Shown: in pieces, positions 1 through 5,207 of the stretch
Position numbering within the stretch: the stretch's first letter is position 1
Layout of the letters: each line of letters begins with the position of its first letter
Assembly: GCA_902784025.1 (NCBI GenBank)
Contig: CACZTF010000079.1
Coordinates: forward strand, 1-5,353
Reading direction: 5' to 3'
From: an uncultured Lachnospiraceae bacterium
GTDB lineage: Bacteria > Bacillota > Clostridia > Lachnospirales > Lachnospiraceae
Length of the DNA: 5,353 bases
The notes under the pieces: model-generated
The model's input: the letters and a program-made list of their open reading frames with translations, nothing else
The model's database searches: none
Told to the model about the DNA's origin: nothing
Position numbers and translations under genes: made by a program

Positions 1-360
1 GCAGGAGCTGAGTTTCTGATTAAAAATCATTTGCCTGATCTTACCGGAATTGATGTGATAATAGGAAAAAGGGCAGACGATTCTTATTTTACATTTGCAA
101 GGGCCTTTCTAAATAATACTATTTCACTGCGTCAGCTCTCTGAAGCAATGGAATTGGGAGATTTGGGGGAGCAGGTTGTCATAAAAAGCCAAAAAGCTTT
201 TAAGCATTTGAAATTCATAAGATATGAGGAAGCTTATTGGAGTAAATATTTTTATGACAGAATAAGCAGAGATAAAAAAGCAAGAACGGATTATAAAGTA
301 TTAGCCGTTACGGCTGACATTGACGGAGTATTTATAAGGGACATGATGAGGGACAGATAA
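1..360 (+). CDS. DUF3990 family protein, 5'-partial (putative ADP-ribosyltransferase-like toxin)
   Basis: The frame is open from base 1 with no stop, so the TTG at 31 is an internal leucine codon and the gene runs off the left edge. 119 residues remain. They match my memory of the C-terminal part of DUF3990 proteins: a DVIIG strand (residues 18-22), the signature RADDSYF (24-30), a helical NNTISLRQL segment (38-46) and the strand GEQVVIKS (56-63). From family knowledge, DUF3990 is grouped with the ADP-ribosyltransferase fold. The Glu-Gln pair at 57-58 sits where the third catalytic position of that fold would be, but this assignment is inference. The N-terminal part, expected to carry the NAD-binding His/Tyr motifs, is outside the window, so activity cannot be judged. 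The stop overlaps the next start by one base, implying translational coupling with the HTH partner. Confidence 0.85.
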   Translation, partial: AGAEFLIKNHLPDLTGIDVIIGKRADDSYFTFARAFLNNTISLRQLSEAMELGDLGEQVVIKSQKAFKHLKFIRYEEAYWSKYFYDRISRDKKARTDYKVLAVTADIDGVFIRDMMRDR

Positions 361-1019
361 TGGGAGCATATGATAAATGCTATCTTGAAGATGCTATGTT
401 TTCAATGGGAGAGATGGTGGAATATGCCGTATTAGATTGCGGTGTGGAAATGGGAGAATTTTTATCCCTTTTTTGTATATGTGGCATAGCAGGTCTTATT
501 GAAAGCGGACATCCTAAGTATCTTGCCGGGAAATCCGGTGCGGAGATTGCTGCGGATGTTTTTTTAAAGACCGGATTTGAAGAAACCTTTTCAAGACCGG
601 GGGAGCGTTTTAAGCAAGGCAAGTTTTTTTGGTGCGGGTGGATAATGGCCTTTGCCCAGTGGAAAACCGGTTTTTCTTTTGAGAGGATAATAAGGGCGGT
701 ACCTGCCGCTGAGTTGGAGCGCTTATATTATGTTTTGCATGAAGCATCGGAGGAAAAGTTTGTTGATATCCTTCTTGAAATAGATGCTGCGGAGTTGAGG
801 GATAGACGTATCACAAGGCTTCAGATGTACAGAAAGAGACTAGGACTTACTCAGAAACAATTGTCCATTGACTCAGGGGTATCACTTCGATCTATACAGA
901 TGTATGAACAGGGGAACAAAGATATCAACAAGGCGCATGCCGATAGCGTGATAAAGCTTGCATATGTTCTTAAGTGTGATGTAGTTGACCTTCTGGAGTC
1001 AGGAGAAGCATATAACTAA
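360..1019 (+). CDS. XRE-type HTH protein with uncharacterised N-terminal domain, partner of DUF3990 (putative antitoxin/regulator)
   Basis: 219 residues. The ATG at 360 overlaps the upstream TAA (TAATG), and GAGGG at 348-352 lies 7 nt before it, so start and coupling are well supported. The C-terminal 65 or so residues (about 153-215) form a Cro/C1-type helix-turn-helix: MYRKRLGLTQKQLS, then a turn, then the recognition helix around SLRSIQMYEQG, ending with the usual VLKCDVVDLLE helix. Residues 8-75 form a separate helical, Cys-rich domain (DAM..MGEMVEYAV, then GEFLSLF, then GKSGAEIA). I have the impression that this domain recurs in Lachnospiraceae beside DUF3990 genes, but I cannot name it. 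Having the DNA-binding domain at the C-terminus with a possible partner-binding domain in front suits an antitoxin that neutralises its partner and represses its own operon. That role is inferred from layout only. Confidence 0.85.
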   Translation: MGAYDKCYLEDAMFSMGEMVEYAVLDCGVEMGEFLSLFCICGIAGLIESGHPKYLAGKSGAEIAADVFLKTGFEETFSRPGERFKQGKFFWCGWIMAFAQWKTGFSFERIIRAVPAAELERLYYVLHEASEEKFVDILLEIDAAELRDRRITRLQMYRKRLGLTQKQLSIDSGVSLRSIQMYEQGNKDINKAHADSVIKLAYVLKCDVVDLLESGEAYN

Positions 1020-1183
1020 TATCAGGAAAGTGGATCAAAGAGTGAATGATTTTGGCCTTCCTTGAAGATAATTTGCGTTCCGGTAGTAATGTGTCTGAAG
1101 TGAAGAGTGCAACTATTGAAGAGAGCTTATAAGAGGTTCTTGTATACATCCGACATAAAGAGTAATAGAGATGTTAAAAAAGA
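1020..1183 (+). other. Gap after the HTH gene with a possible 28-codon frame
   Basis: No hairpin-plus-T-run terminator is visible after the HTH gene. The only reading frame of note is ATG 1046 to TAA 1132, 28 codons, with an in-frame stop just before the ATG. Its product has a polar, amphipathic look (FLEDNLRSGSNVSEVK, then TIEESL), like a piece of a bacterial protein. There is no clear Shine-Dalgarno site, and I do not recognise it. It could be a very small gene, the remnant of a decayed third cassette gene, or chance. Confidence 0.25.
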
Positions 1184-1212
1184 TTGACAAAGGATATGAG
1201 CAAAAATAAAAT
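1184..1212 (+). promoter_or_regulatory. Sigma-A promoter for the lipoprotein/M6 protease unit
   Basis: TTGACA (1184-1189, perfect -35), a 17-nt spacer, then TAAAAT (1207-1212, one mismatch to TATAAT). Transcription would start near 1219, giving a leader of about 54 nt before the lipoprotein ATG at 1273, which has GGAGG at 1260-1264. The hexamers and flanks are almost repeated at 3637-3665, upstream of thpR. Confidence 0.8.
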
Positions 1213-1272
1213 GTTTTTTATAAGTTAAATGAATATTATCTTAACTATAATTATAAAACGGAGGAACGAACA

Positions 1273-1827
1273 ATGAAGAAAGTAATTATTATAGGAGTGG
1301 CATGTCTCATCATCGGCACAGGTGTCGCCGGTTGCGGAGCAAGCGGTACAACAACCGGGACAACAACAGTCGAGTCAACGACCACGGTCGGAACAACCAC
1401 GGCTGAAACAACAACAGTGACCACAGAAGCTCCCACCACGACAACTACAACAGAGGCTCCCACTGCAACAACCACCACAGCAACCGAAGCAGCCACCATA
1501 GCAACTACTACCGCAAAAGAGACTGAACCTCCTAAGACTGATACAGAAGTGGACAAGGTTCTTAAAAGTATCGAAGGAAGTTGGACTACTGCCGGAAACA
1601 GTGGAATTGTAACTAAAACATTTAAGGGGGATGTTGTAGAGGATAATGGGGGTGGAAGTAATAAAGTGACGAAAGTGGAAAGATTTTCAAACGGTGATGG
1701 GGAAGGATATAAGATTTCTTTAAACAGCGGTACTTTTTACTATTTATTTGATAATGACCCGGACTTTTTAGAGTGCCATTGGGATCCGGACGGGTATAGT
1801 ATGTCAGATAGTTTAATCAGGGATTAA
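1273..1827 (+). CDS. Threonine-rich stalked lipoprotein, function unknown
   Basis: 184 residues. The start is set by GGAGG at 1260-1264, 8 nt before ATG. The N-terminus is a lipoprotein signal: MKK, a hydrophobic core, and lipobox VAGC with lipidated Cys21, so the mature protein should be attached to the outer face of the membrane. Residues 26-80 are a low-complexity stalk dominated by Thr, with Ala, Glu and Pro (repeats like TTTVES, TTTVG, TTTAE, EAPTTTTTT), suited to spanning the cell wall and possibly O-glycosylated. Residues about 97-184 form a small globular domain. It opens with IEGSW, continues with strand-like segments (GYKISL, TFYYLF) and ends DPDGYSMSDSLIRD. The opening G-x-W and beta content recall small lipocalin-like beta-barrel domains of Firmicute lipoproteins, but I cannot assign a family. 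It precedes the M6 protease by 55 nt with no terminator between, so co-transcription is likely. Confidence 0.9.
   Translation: MKKVIIIGVACLIIGTGVAGCGASGTTTGTTTVESTTTVGTTTAETTTVTTEAPTTTTTTEAPTATTTTATEAATIATTTAKETEPPKTDTEVDKVLKSIEGSWTTAGNSGIVTKTFKGDVVEDNGGGSNKVTKVERFSNGDGEGYKISLNSGTFYYLFDNDPDFLECHWDPDGYSMSDSLIRD
1348..1512 (+). repeat. Low-complexity ACN/Thr-rich tract in the lipoprotein
   Basis: Codons 26-80 are mostly ACA, ACC, ACG and ACT triplets, broken by GAG/GAA, GCN and CCC. Irregular short units (ACNACNACN plus two or three other codons) recur, including GAAGCTCCCAC and GAGGCTCCCAC about 30 nt apart. Such tracts can change length by recombination or slippage. They also leave the opposite strand open, giving a Val-rich antisense frame that is not a gene. 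Confidence 0.8.
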
Positions 1828-1841
1828 AAGACGAGATCATT

Positions 1842-1871
1842 TTTTCAAAATAAGTTGGGATTATCTATAAA
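1842..1871 (+). promoter_or_regulatory. Weak candidate promoter before the M6 protease gene
   Basis: TTTTCA (1842-1847, 4 of 6 match) and TATAAA (1866-1871, 5 of 6 match) are separated by 18 nt in the gap between the lipoprotein and protease genes. The implied transcript would start only a few bases before the ribosome binding site at 1877-1882. It could give the protease some independent expression, but in such AT-rich DNA a chance match is quite likely. Confidence 0.25.
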
Positions 1872-1876
1872 AAAAA

Positions 1877-1907
1877 AGAGGATTGAATTTATATGAAAAA
1901 ATTATAA
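1877..1907 (+). promoter_or_regulatory. Ribosome binding site with a mismatched start region (ATG out of frame at an A6 run)
   Basis: AGAGGA (1877-1882) directly abuts the in-frame TTG at 1883, too close to serve it. It is 10 nt before an ATG at 1893, a usable distance. That ATG reads only Met-Lys-Lys-Leu before TAA at 1905-1907. One extra A in the run at 1896-1901 would join ATG to the protease frame and give a classic signal peptide starting MKKIIKKIF. The start is therefore uncertain by a single base. Confidence 0.7.
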
Positions 1908-3505
1908 AAAAAATATTTTGTGTCGCTTCATGTTTTTTAATGATTTCATTAATCTGTTCAAACGCCTTCGCTGATACATCGATGACAGCGGTTGAAATAC
2001 CTAAACCCTTTAGAATTGAGGATGAAGAGGTGAGAATGGGTGAGATCAAGGCGGTTGTGGTAAGACTTGGTTTTTCTGATGCGCCGGCTGATGACACTAA
2101 TCCTGTATATAAAACATTAAATGATGATTATTTAAAATCTCTATTTGACGGAAAAGAGGGTGGATTTAATCTGCCATATAATGGTTTCTCAGATTATCTT
2201 TATAAATCGTCTTATGGAAAACTATCTATGGAATTTGGTTGTGCTGTTGACATTCAGTTGAGTGGAGTCCGCGATAGTTATTTAAGCAATGACGGGCTGT
2301 TTTATTCCGGATATAATGAAGAATTGTTATCAGAGCTATACAAAAAGGTTGATGTCTCTGATTATGATTACAATGGTAATAAAGATATAGATGCGCTTTA
2401 TATTTTTGATATGTCAGGTGATTATGCACCTATAGAGTATGACAGATATTATTTTCGTTTGGGAACAGTTGATAGATTTTTAGATGATGACCTAAACAAT
2501 CATAGTGCTGTTTATATGTCATTAACGAATGAGGATTTAAAAAATGAAGAGATGGTTATAAATCTGTTGGTACATGAAACAGGGCATATGTTATTTGATC
2601 TTCAGGATTATTACATGTTAGAAGAATATTCATATTACAATCGTGCCGATATAGGAAACATAATGGGGATCACAGGATCAGGAGATGCAGACAAAGGTGA
2701 TTATGACGCTTTTTCAAAGTGGGCAGCGGAGTGGATCACAGATGAAAATGTTGTAGCTTATGCTATGGAAAAAGGCGATACAGGAGAGATATCATTAACA
2801 CCATACGATTCAGATACGGCAGACGGTATTAAACTGGCATTGCTTAAGTATGGAGATGGTTATATTGCTGTAGATTATTGCGGTGGATTAAATAACGATA
2901 ATTACGATACGGAAAAAAGAAAAAAAGGTTTTAGGTTTTATAAAATACGGGACAGTCTTGATATTGGTTTTGTAGAGGTAGAACAGATATATTTTGGTTT
3001 TGATAACTATCTTGCGGCTTTTCAACGTTTTTCTGATGGTGAAAAGATAGATATTAACCCTGACGGTAATATGATCATTAAGATATATGATATTGTGACA
3101 GGTGATTCTCCATCCTTCAAATATATGATCACCGATAATAAAGAAAAAGAGGATAATGAAGACAAACCAGCCGAATCCATAGAACAGACCGATTGCACGA
3201 ATGAAACAGAGTCCATTCGTGATACTGAAGATCCATCAGACCCAACTACGGAGTATACAGATAAAAAGACAGATGATGATACCTTGTCAGATTCACAAAA
3301 AACACAGTCTGAGACTTCCGTGAAAATATCCTCATATAACCGGCATGTTACAAAAGTTACAGGTCGATCAGCTGCCACATTGCCCCCTCAAACAGGGGAT
3401 AAGAACTCCTGGATAACCATCGCAGGAGCTTCAGCGGCGGTGTTGATAACAGCGGTAGTTGTGAAAAGAAAAAGAAGAGCAATTAAATACTTCAAACAGC
3501 CATGA
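1883..3505 (+). CDS. Secreted, cell-wall-anchored M6-family (immune inhibitor A-like) zinc metalloprotease
   Basis: 540 residues if read from TTG 1883. A better start would be ATG 1893 with a one-base frame correction. Residues 1-30 are a signal peptide ending AFA before Asp31. M6 landmarks follow in order: SDYLYKSSYGKL (103-114), an Asp/Asn-rich NGNKDID segment (164-170) like the calcium-binding-type stretch of the family, the zinc motif HETGH (231-235) with Asp239 and Asp242-Tyr-Tyr, then IMG and GDYDAFSKWAAEW (272-284). In known M6 enzymes the two His bind zinc and the Glu is the catalytic base. Residues about 295-415 look like a beta-rich domain. Residues 418-498 are an acidic Ser/Thr/Asp/Glu stalk. 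The end is a sortase signal: PPQTG (501-505), a hydrophobic segment, and a KRKRR tail. The protein should act on extracellular proteins while attached to peptidoglycan. The substrate is unknown. Confidence 0.9.
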   Translation: MNLYEKIIKKIFCVASCFLMISLICSNAFADTSMTAVEIPKPFRIEDEEVRMGEIKAVVVRLGFSDAPADDTNPVYKTLNDDYLKSLFDGKEGGFNLPYNGFSDYLYKSSYGKLSMEFGCAVDIQLSGVRDSYLSNDGLFYSGYNEELLSELYKKVDVSDYDYNGNKDIDALYIFDMSGDYAPIEYDRYYFRLGTVDRFLDDDLNNHSAVYMSLTNEDLKNEEMVINLLVHETGHMLFDLQDYYMLEEYSYYNRADIGNIMGITGSGDADKGDYDAFSKWAAEWITDENVVAYAMEKGDTGEISLTPYDSDTADGIKLALLKYGDGYIAVDYCGGLNNDNYDTEKRKKGFRFYKIRDSLDIGFVEVEQIYFGFDNYLAAFQRFSDGEKIDINPDGNMIIKIYDIVTGDSPSFKYMITDNKEKEDNEDKPAESIEQTDCTNETESIRDTEDPSDPTTEYTDKKTDDDTLSDSQKTQSETSVKISSYNRHVTKVTGRSAATLPPQTGDKNSWITIAGASAAVLITAVVVKRKRRAIKYFKQP

Positions 3506-3536
3506 AAGTACAAATAGTCTTTAATGACTGTTTTTT
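3494..3536 (+). terminator. Rho-independent terminator of the lipoprotein/M6 unit
   Basis: AAATAGTC (3512-3519) pairs with GACTGTTT (3526-3533), including one T-G pair, around a 6-nt loop, and runs into six T (3531-3536). A longer alternative stem pairs AAACAGCCAT (3494-3503) with ATGACTGTTT (3524-3533) with one mismatch. Both place the T-run correctly, just after the stop codon at 3503-3505. Confidence 0.7.
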
Positions 3537-3636
3537 ATGCAACCAGTAGCAGTAAATAAAAAAGCAGACACGTTGAAAAAGGTAAAGGACTAAATTTTGT
3601 ATGGTGATTGAGTGTTAAAAAGCATAGCAAAAAAAA

Positions 3637-3665
3637 TTGACAAAGAAAAGGCGTAAAAATAAAAT
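3637..3665 (+). promoter_or_regulatory. Sigma-A promoter for the thpR / MmcQ-Ogt unit
   Basis: TTGACA (3637-3642), a 17-nt spacer, then TAAAAT (3660-3665). This is the same hexamer pair and spacing as at 1184-1212, and it also shares AAG after the -35 and AAAAA before the -10. The start of transcription would be near 3672, leaving a leader of about 125 nt before thpR. Confidence 0.75.
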
Positions 3666-3762
3666 GATACTAATGAACCCCACTATGTATTATTGCAGTG
3701 GTGGTTCCGGCAGTGCCAGCAGATGGTATGCGGATCTTGAAGAGAAGTTTCAGGCAGAATAA
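3637..3762 (+). other. Short open frame in the thpR leader (possible leader peptide or gene remnant)
   Basis: A frame is open from TTG 3637 to TAA 3760-3762, with in-frame ATGs at 3664, 3673 and 3685. From ATG 3673 it encodes 29 residues containing YYCSGGSGSASRWYADLEEK, which reads like real protein rather than random translation. No candidate start has a good Shine-Dalgarno site, and the frame overlaps the promoter. If transcription starts near 3672, ATG 3673 would be essentially leaderless. It ends 34 nt before thpR in a different frame. I do not recognise the peptide. A fragment of a lost gene is as likely as an expressed leader. Confidence 0.25.
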
Positions 3763-3796
3763 ACAGCTGTCAAAACAATGAGATCAGGAGAAATAA

Positions 3797-4312
3797 ATGC
3801 GATTATTCATAGCAATAAATTTTAATGAGAAGATTCTTAATGCACTTACCGGATTTCAGAAAGGACTGAAAGATCGTGGGGTAAAGGGGAATTTCTCCAA
3901 AAGTGAGAATCTGCATATAACCCTGGCTTTTATCGGGGAATATGATGACCCGGACAGGATACTTGAGGTTATGGAGCAGGTAACATTTGCCCCTTTTGAT
4001 ATTAATCTTGAGGGAGTGGGATGCTTCGGTGATATTTTCTGGGCAGGGTTGTCGGAAAATAAGGCACTTGCCGGATATGTGAAGCGCCTGAGGAATGAAC
4101 TTGCGAAGCAGGATATTCCATTTGACAAAAAGAGGTTTTCACCGCATATTACTCTGATCAGGAAAGCGGATTACAGGGGCGGTGAAATGATCCCGGCAGA
4201 AAACCCGCCTAAAGGTCGCATGATGGCAACAAAAGTTTCACTGATGAAGTCAGAGAGGGGAAAACATGGGATGATATATACGGAATTAGGAAACATACAG
4301 AGCAGCATTTAA
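3797..4312 (+). CDS. thpR: RNA 2',3'-cyclic phosphodiesterase (ThpR/LigT, 2H phosphoesterase)
   Basis: 171 residues, close to the usual 175-185 of this family, with AGGAG at 3786-3790, 6 nt before ATG. The N-terminus MRLFIAINF is the typical first strand. The two HxT catalytic motifs of the 2H superfamily are intact: HIT at 40-42 (in LHITLAFIG) and HIT at 117-119 (in FSPHITLIRK), about 75 residues apart as expected. Family members open 2',3'-cyclic phosphate RNA ends to 2'-phosphates, and some ligate tRNA halves in vitro. The cellular role in bacteria is unclear, and the protein should be cytoplasmic. It follows the promoter at 3637-3665 and precedes the MmcQ-Ogt fusion by 57 nt with no terminator between, so the two probably share a transcript. 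Confidence 0.95.
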   Translation: MRLFIAINFNEKILNALTGFQKGLKDRGVKGNFSKSENLHITLAFIGEYDDPDRILEVMEQVTFAPFDINLEGVGCFGDIFWAGLSENKALAGYVKRLRNELAKQDIPFDKKRFSPHITLIRKADYRGGEMIPAENPPKGRMMATKVSLMKSERGKHGMIYTELGNIQSSI

Positions 4313-4359
4313 CTTTTGAAAAATAAAGTTTATTAATTGGTCTTAAAAACTTGCTGTGC

Positions 4360-4365
4360 GGAGGA
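4360..4365 (+). promoter_or_regulatory. Ribosome binding site that sets the MmcQ-Ogt start
   Basis: GGAGGA lies 4 nt before the ATG at 4370. The frame stays open back to a TTG at 4337, but that codon has no Shine-Dalgarno site, and the 11 extra residues would not belong to the MmcQ/YjbR-like domain, which starts right after ATG 4370. The shorter start is preferred. Confidence 0.8.
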
Positions 4366-4369
4366 TCAG

Positions 4370-5011
4370 ATGATTACGACTAGAGATCAGGCTTTAAAAT
4401 ACGGCCTTTCATTTCCGGACACTTACAAAGATGCACCCTTTCATGATGATAACTGGCAGCTTGTTCGCTGCAAAGGGAATAAAAAGGCCTTTCTCTGGAC
4501 TTACGAAAAAGATGGCTTTATAAATCTGAATGTCAAAGCTGACCGGGAGAGGATTATTTTCTGGCGGGAGGCTTATCATTCAGTAACGCCGGGATACCAT
4601 CAGAATAAAGAACATTGGAATACCATAATCCTGGACGGGAGCATACCGGACAAGGACATCAGGCAGATGATAGCCGAGAGCTATGATCTGGTCTCTTACA
4701 GTCCGTCTAAGAAAATATATGAGTCGGTTAAAATGATACCATATGGGCGGGTTGCTACATATGCACAGGTTGCACAACTGGCCGGAGACAGGAAAATGGC
4801 ACGGGCTGTGGGAAATGCCTTGCATAAAAATCCGGATCCGGCCAATATTCCCTGTTACCGAGTGGTAAATTCGAAGGGGGAACTTGCCGGTGCATTTGCC
4901 TTCGGCGGGGCAAATGTGCAGGCAAAGCTGCTGGAGGCTGAGGGGGTGGAAGTAAATGACGGCAAGGTGGATCTAGGTAAATATCAGTGGAAACCTGGTA
5001 TATCTACGTAA
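4370..5011 (+). CDS. Fusion of MmcQ/YjbR-like DNA-binding domain and Ogt/ATL alkylated-DNA-binding domain
   Basis: 213 residues from ATG 4370. Residues 1-110 are an MmcQ/YjbR (DUF419) domain: ALKYGLSFPDTYKDAPF, DDNWQLVR, INLNVKADRE, the hallmark PGYHQNKEHWNTI (74-86) and a closing SYDLV. Residues about 114-207 are the C-terminal domain of O6-alkylguanine-DNA alkyltransferases: KMIPYGRVATYAQVA, then MARAVGNAL with the helix-turn-helix Arg145 used for base flipping, then PCYRVVNSKG, then LLEAEGV. The acceptor Cys162 is kept, but the usual PCHR histidine is Tyr163. The N-terminal Ogt domain is absent. It may be an alkyltransferase or a lesion-recognition protein like the ATLs, which have Trp in place of the Cys. 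As I recall, PCYRVV occurs in related clostridial proteins. It is probably co-transcribed with thpR. Confidence 0.9.
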   Translation: MITTRDQALKYGLSFPDTYKDAPFHDDNWQLVRCKGNKKAFLWTYEKDGFINLNVKADRERIIFWREAYHSVTPGYHQNKEHWNTIILDGSIPDKDIRQMIAESYDLVSYSPSKKIYESVKMIPYGRVATYAQVAQLAGDRKMARAVGNALHKNPDPANIPCYRVVNSKGELAGAFAFGGANVQAKLLEAEGVEVNDGKVDLGKYQWKPGIST

Positions 5012-5130
5012 ACGATCAAACGTGTCTGTAAGACTATCACCGGAGCACACAGTGGAAAGATGATTTTGAAGCTGATGAGAGACGAGATGCTTTATTTTTA
5101 AACAAAAATTTAATAAATATTTAATCATTT
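5012..5130 (+). other. Gap between the Ogt fusion and its terminator, nothing recognised
   Basis: About 120 bases that become very AT-rich after 5090. The only frame of note is ATG 5061 with 13 codons and no ribosome binding site, which I do not call. No RNA gene or repeat is visible. Confidence 0.5.
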
Positions 5131-5164
5131 ACCCCCTGGTTTTGTGAGAAACTGCGGGGGTTTT
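5131..5164 (+). terminator. Strong rho-independent terminator of the thpR / Ogt unit
   Basis: ACCCCC (5131-5136) pairs with GGGGGT (5156-5161). The stem continues inward through TGGTTTT (5137-5143) and GAAACTG (5148-5154) with a few G-T pairs and one bulged C (5155), capped by a GTGA loop (5144-5147) of the stable GNRA class. TTTT follows at 5161-5164. It isolates dnaK from upstream transcription. Confidence 0.85.
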
Positions 5165-5165
5165 G

Positions 5166-5174
5166 TGGTATCAT
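5166..5174 (+). promoter_or_regulatory. Candidate extended -10 promoter for dnaK
   Basis: TGG followed by TATCAT (5169-5174) matches an extended -10 element (TGn plus TATAAT with one mismatch) right after the terminator. No good -35 lies 16-18 nt upstream, because that space is occupied by the hairpin. An alternative pair, TTGTGG (5163-5168) with TATATT (5185-5190) at 16 nt, has a weaker -35. Either would give a dnaK leader of roughly 100 nt. Confidence 0.4.
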
Positions 5175-5207
5175 AGGGAATAATTATATTAACTATTATG
5201 TAAAAGC

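Noticed and set aside
31..33. TTG as start of the first gene
   Set aside because: The frame is open back to base 1 and the upstream residues continue without a stop. There is no Shine-Dalgarno site at the right distance, so the gene is simply cut by the window edge.
1251..1556. Val-rich open frame on the minus strand
   Set aside because: It is the complement of the Thr-rich tract of the lipoprotein. ACN codons read as NGT (mostly Val, Gly, Ser) on the other strand, so it is open by composition only.
1812..1828. Perfect 7-bp inverted repeat TTTAATC-agg-GATTAAA at the lipoprotein stop codon
   Set aside because: It is AT-rich, and the nearest T-run begins about 12 nt later, so it does not look like a terminator and is better taken as chance.
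3022..3378. 118-codon minus-strand frame inside the M6 gene
   Set aside because: It overlaps the acidic Ser/Thr/Asp stalk, has the low-complexity Ser/Val composition of a shadow, and no ribosome binding site or family resemblance.
4337..4339. TTG as start of the MmcQ-Ogt gene
   Set aside because: It has no ribosome binding site, while ATG 4370 has GGAGGA just before it and marks the domain start.
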